Made by a program: the position numbers and the translations under genes. Positions 15,760-17,712 of a DNA stretch of 17,712 nucleotides are shown one piece after another (the stretch's first letter is position 1; the number at the start of each line of letters is the position of its first letter). The notes under the pieces were generated by a model. The model was not told the DNA's origin. It did not search any database and saw only the letters and a program-made list of their open reading frames with translations. Source of the stretch: Lachnospiraceae bacterium (GTDB taxonomy: Bacteria > Bacillota_A > Clostridia > Lachnospirales > Lachnospiraceae); NCBI GenBank assembly GCA_017416055.1, contig JAFQDI010000118.1, positions 1 to 17,712 on the forward strand, in the 5' to 3' direction.

Positions 15760-16515
15760 ATGAATGAATATCTTTCTGCTGTGAATTCCGGCATCTTTTA
15801 CGCGATCGTTGCGGCGGTGCTGGTGTTTATCACAGTGATGTGTGTGGTGTTTCTGGTGAAGAGCTACAAGGCGGGACTTCGTCTGGGCATGGACAAGAAG
15901 GTGCTGAAAAAGACGATTACTTCCAGTGCCACGTTTACCCTGCTTCCGTCCATCAGCATTCTGCTGGGCGTGATTGCACTGAGCGGTACACTGGGTGTTC
16001 CGCTGTCCTGGCTGAGACTTTCCGTGATCGGAGCACTGCAGTATGAGTTGAATGTGGCGGAGATTGCAGCCCAGAGTTTTGGACTTTCCGGACTGAACGT
16101 CAGCGAGATGAACATGACCGCGTTTGTCACAATCGTGCTGGTAATGACGATCGGTATTCTCGGCGGAATTGTATGTTGTATTTTCTTCCTCAAAAAGTAT
16201 ATGAAGAAGCTGAATGCTTCCCCGAAGAAGGAGAAAAAAGAGAATACCGGAAAGCCCGGCTTCGGTGCTCACGCGACAACGGCGATGTTCGTGGGTCTGT
16301 GCGCGGCTTATATCGGTTCCTACATCGGCAAGGTGACACCGGGCGGCGGAGCGGATGTGATGCCCCTCATCGTAGCGGCAATCGCAGCTGTCTGCATGGG
16401 CGTGTTTGAGTTCTTGATCCAGAAGAAAAAGATGCTGGTGTTGGAAAACTTCAGTTTGGCAGCGAGTATGCTGATTGCCATGGCGGCAGCAGTTGTGATC
16501 AATACGGTGATTTAG
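15760..16515 (+). CDS. DUF5058 family integral membrane protein
   Basis: A 251-residue, very hydrophobic protein with about six to seven membrane segments (about 10-33, 50-80, 84-95, 118-146, 170-190, 195-216, 228-250). Loops carry KSYKAGLRLGMDKKVLKKT (36-54) and a lysine-rich stretch (KKYMKKLNASPKKEKKE, about 146-163). The sequence ITSSATFTLLPSISILLGV and the N-terminal MNEYLSAVNSGIFY match what I recognise as DUF5058; function is unknown. A textbook AAGGAGG precedes the start. It is only 23 bases after the broken transporter gene and 13 bases before the next membrane gene, which suggests a two-protein membrane complex. Confidence 0.82.
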   Translation: MNEYLSAVNSGIFYAIVAAVLVFITVMCVVFLVKSYKAGLRLGMDKKVLKKTITSSATFTLLPSISILLGVIALSGTLGVPLSWLRLSVIGALQYELNVAEIAAQSFGLSGLNVSEMNMTAFVTIVLVMTIGILGGIVCCIFFLKKYMKKLNASPKKEKKENTGKPGFGAHATTAMFVGLCAAYIGSYIGKVTPGGGADVMPLIVAAIAAVCMGVFEFLIQKKKMLVLENFSLAASMLIAMAAAVVINTVI

Positions 16516-16528
16516 GGAGGGAAGGACG

Positions 16529-17203
16529 ATGACAGAGAAAGAAAAATTCTTCGAAGAGTTTAATGACGGCCTTCATCGAATCGGCCGTATCATGTTGATC
16601 CTTGGGACGTTGATGCTGATTGCGGTGCCTTTTATCATTGGCGCGATCAATGGCGTGACTCCCGATCTGGGTGGTTTTCTGGCAGGTCTTGCGAAGGTCG
16701 GTGTGATCTATATTCCGGTGGCAATCGTCGAGTTTTTGGTGTATGCTCCGATGCTTGGCGTGGGCGGAAGTTATCTGTCCTTTATCACCGGAAATGTGAC
16801 GAACATGAAGATCCCCTGCGTAATGAATGCGAAGGACATCGCAGGCACTGAGGCGGGTACGCCGGAGCATGAGATCATCTCCACGATCAGCGTGGCGACC
16901 AGTGCGATTGTGACGACACTGGTGATCGTTGCCGGAGTAATCCTGTTGGTTCCTCTTCAGCCGATCTTGCAGCAGGAGGCACTCACCCCTGCATTCAATA
17001 ACGTGGTTCCGGCACTGTTTGGCGCACTGGGACTCAAATATTTTGCAAAGAGCCCGCAGATCGCAGTGGTTCCGCTGGTGCTGATGAGTCTGCTCTGTGT
17101 GTTCGTACCCAGCATGATTAGTCAGACCAGTATTTTGCTGATTCCCAGCGGCGGTTTGGCACTGGCGATTGGGTATGTGTTGTGGAAGAAAGATAAACTA
17201 TAA
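16529..17203 (+). CDS. Uncharacterised membrane protein paired with the DUF5058 protein
   Basis: A 224-residue protein with about five to six membrane segments (about 19-40, 47-66, 68-88, 117-143, 150-165, 172-190, 195-217). A notable polar stretch, GGSYLSFITGNVTNMKIPCV (about 77-96), then MNAKDIAGTEAGTPEHEI, is unusually conserved-looking and may lie in a re-entrant or substrate-facing loop. The N-terminus is cytosolic-looking (MTEKEKFFEEFNDGLHRIGR). GGGAGG lies upstream of the start. The tight spacing to the DUF5058 gene argues that the two products work together, perhaps as a transporter, but no substrate signature is visible. I do not recognise a named family for it. Confidence 0.8.
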   Translation: MTEKEKFFEEFNDGLHRIGRIMLILGTLMLIAVPFIIGAINGVTPDLGGFLAGLAKVGVIYIPVAIVEFLVYAPMLGVGGSYLSFITGNVTNMKIPCVMNAKDIAGTEAGTPEHEIISTISVATSAIVTTLVIVAGVILLVPLQPILQQEALTPAFNNVVPALFGALGLKYFAKSPQIAVVPLVLMSLLCVFVPSMISQTSILLIPSGGLALAIGYVLWKKDKL

Positions 17204-17215
17204 TTGAAGAATGGA

Positions 17216-17273
17216 ATACAATGCACGAAGACCGCATCTACCTTCAAGGGGGTGCGGTCTTTGTGCATTGTAT
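17216..17273. terminator. Long near-perfect hairpin after the membrane-protein operon
   Basis: Arms 17218-17236 and 17253-17271 are 19 bp with a single G-T pair, extended by two more A/T pairs to 17216 and 17273. The loop is 16 bases. It starts 13 bases after the stop at 17203. No T tract follows on either strand, so it is not a typical rho-independent terminator; it could stabilise the 3' end or be a small mobile-type inverted repeat. Confidence 0.6.
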
Positions 17274-17360
17274 CCAAAGAAAAAGGTCGAAAACGAACGT
17301 ATAAAAAATAAAGGTAGAAAGAGAGTGCAAGATATGTCTTGAATATATGCTTGATTTGAC

Positions 17361-17388
17361 TTGCAGATTTTCATTGCTTTGATACAAT
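17361..17388 (+). promoter_or_regulatory. Probable extended -10 promoter for the ThuA gene
   Basis: TGATACAAT (17380-17388) is a TGn extended -10. A weak -35 (TTGCAG, 17361-17366) is 16 bases upstream of TACAAT. The transcript start near 17395 would leave a leader of about 190 bases. Confidence 0.5.
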
Positions 17389-17585
17389 AGAATTATCGTA
17401 GTAAATGGCCAAAAGGGATAAAGAACAGAGGAAAAATAGGAGGACTGGGTCAAACCGCGATAGGGGATACGGCTTGTGGCGAAGAGGGAAGATGCTGTAT
17501 TGTATGCATATAAATACATGATAACAGCAAGATATTTCCTAACCGATCTTCGAAAAGCCAACATGGACAATAGGAGGAATCAAGC

Positions 17586-17712
17586 ATGATTAGAGTAACC
17601 ATCTATAACGAGTTTTTGCACGAGAAGGAAAAAGAGTCTGTGATGGAGCTATATCCGGACGGGATACATATGACCCTGAAACGGGCCCTGGAATCGGACG
17701 AGATTGTGGTGA
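17586..17712 (+). CDS. ThuA domain-containing protein, N-terminal part (runs off window)
   Basis: The first 42 residues, MIRVTIYNEFLHEKEKESV then MELYPDGIHMTLKRAL, match the N-terminus of ThuA-like (trehalose-utilisation) class I glutamine-amidotransferase-fold proteins, which usually start MIRVTIWNEFRHE. A strong AGGAGG is seven bases before the ATG. The remainder, about 200 residues, is beyond the window. ThuA relatives are found near sugar isomerases and oxidoreductases in carbohydrate loci, and one has been linked to keto-disaccharide processing; this copy's role is not determined. It is the same kind of pathway context as the isomerase array but is 9 kb away and has its own promoter. Confidence 0.82.
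   Translation, partial: MIRVTIYNEFLHEKEKESVMELYPDGIHMTLKRALESDEIVV

Larger units (their letters stand above)
17204..17585. other. Noncoding interval before the ThuA gene
   Basis: No credible gene on either strand; the minus-strand open frame at 17244-17570 has no ribosome binding site or protein-like character. The interval holds the long hairpin at 17216-17273, the promoter at 17361-17388, and a leader of about 190 bases rich in purines. Within the leader is a small inverted repeat TGTAT-n8-ATACA at 17501-17518. Confidence 0.7.

Noticed and set aside
17447..17460. T-box-like GGGTCAAACCGCGA
   Set aside because: The T-box core AGGGTGGnACCGCG is not matched in the middle, no specifier stem or antiterminator is evident, and the downstream gene is not an amino-acid gene.
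1..17712. CRISPR arrays, tRNA or rRNA genes, intact insertion sequences, phage genes
   Set aside because: No regularly spaced repeats, cloverleaf-type sequences, transposase catalytic domains or phage structural proteins were seen.

Overview
The window looks like a chromosomal segment from a gut-type Clostridia, most likely Lachnospiraceae. It has moderate GC content and strong GGAGG-type ribosome binding sites. Its gene families (PcrA, an RlmD-type methylase, DUF1846, DUF5058, an Rpn/PD-(D/E)XK transposase remnant, a compact iron-sulfur flavoprotein) are typical of that group. The taxonomic call is inferred from gene content only.

Layout. 1-1753: 3' part of a PcrA/UvrD helicase gene cut by the window edge. 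1884-2225: small membrane protein with a highly acidic tail. 2373-3773: RlmD/TrmA-type rRNA uracil-5-methyltransferase. 3781-8295: the most distinctive region, a single-promoter tandem array of sugar-phosphate isomerase/epimerase (xylose-isomerase-like TIM barrel) genes. It holds four intact copies, one copy broken by an internal deletion and one C-terminal stump, and ends at a strong bidirectional terminator. 8280-10936 (minus strand): an operon of a DUF1846 protein followed by a Methyltransf_32-type methyltransferase. 11143-11496: C-terminal remnant of an Rpn/PD-(D/E)XK transposase-nuclease. 11560-12870: FAD oxidoreductase with a C-terminal Rieske domain. 12918-14264 (minus): two-domain iron-sulfur flavoprotein. 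14339-17203: a probable operon from a consensus promoter, containing a small SAM methyltransferase, a broken EamA/DMT transporter gene, a DUF5058 membrane protein and a second uncharacterised membrane protein. 17204-17585: noncoding, with a long hairpin, a promoter and a long leader. 17586-17712: start of a ThuA-domain gene that runs off the window.

How the genes fit together. Six related isomerase copies in a row, with no transporter, kinase or dehydrogenase among them, suggest local duplication and diversification towards different substrates, with some copies now decaying. The copies form groups by motif (A with B, C with stump F, D with E). The ThuA gene downstream is of a kind often found with such isomerases in carbohydrate loci, but here it is a separate transcription unit. 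A recurrent theme is out-of-frame internal loss: isomerase D, the EamA gene and probably the Rpn remnant. Isomerase D can be reconstructed as a 491-bp deletion between 6-bp repeats.
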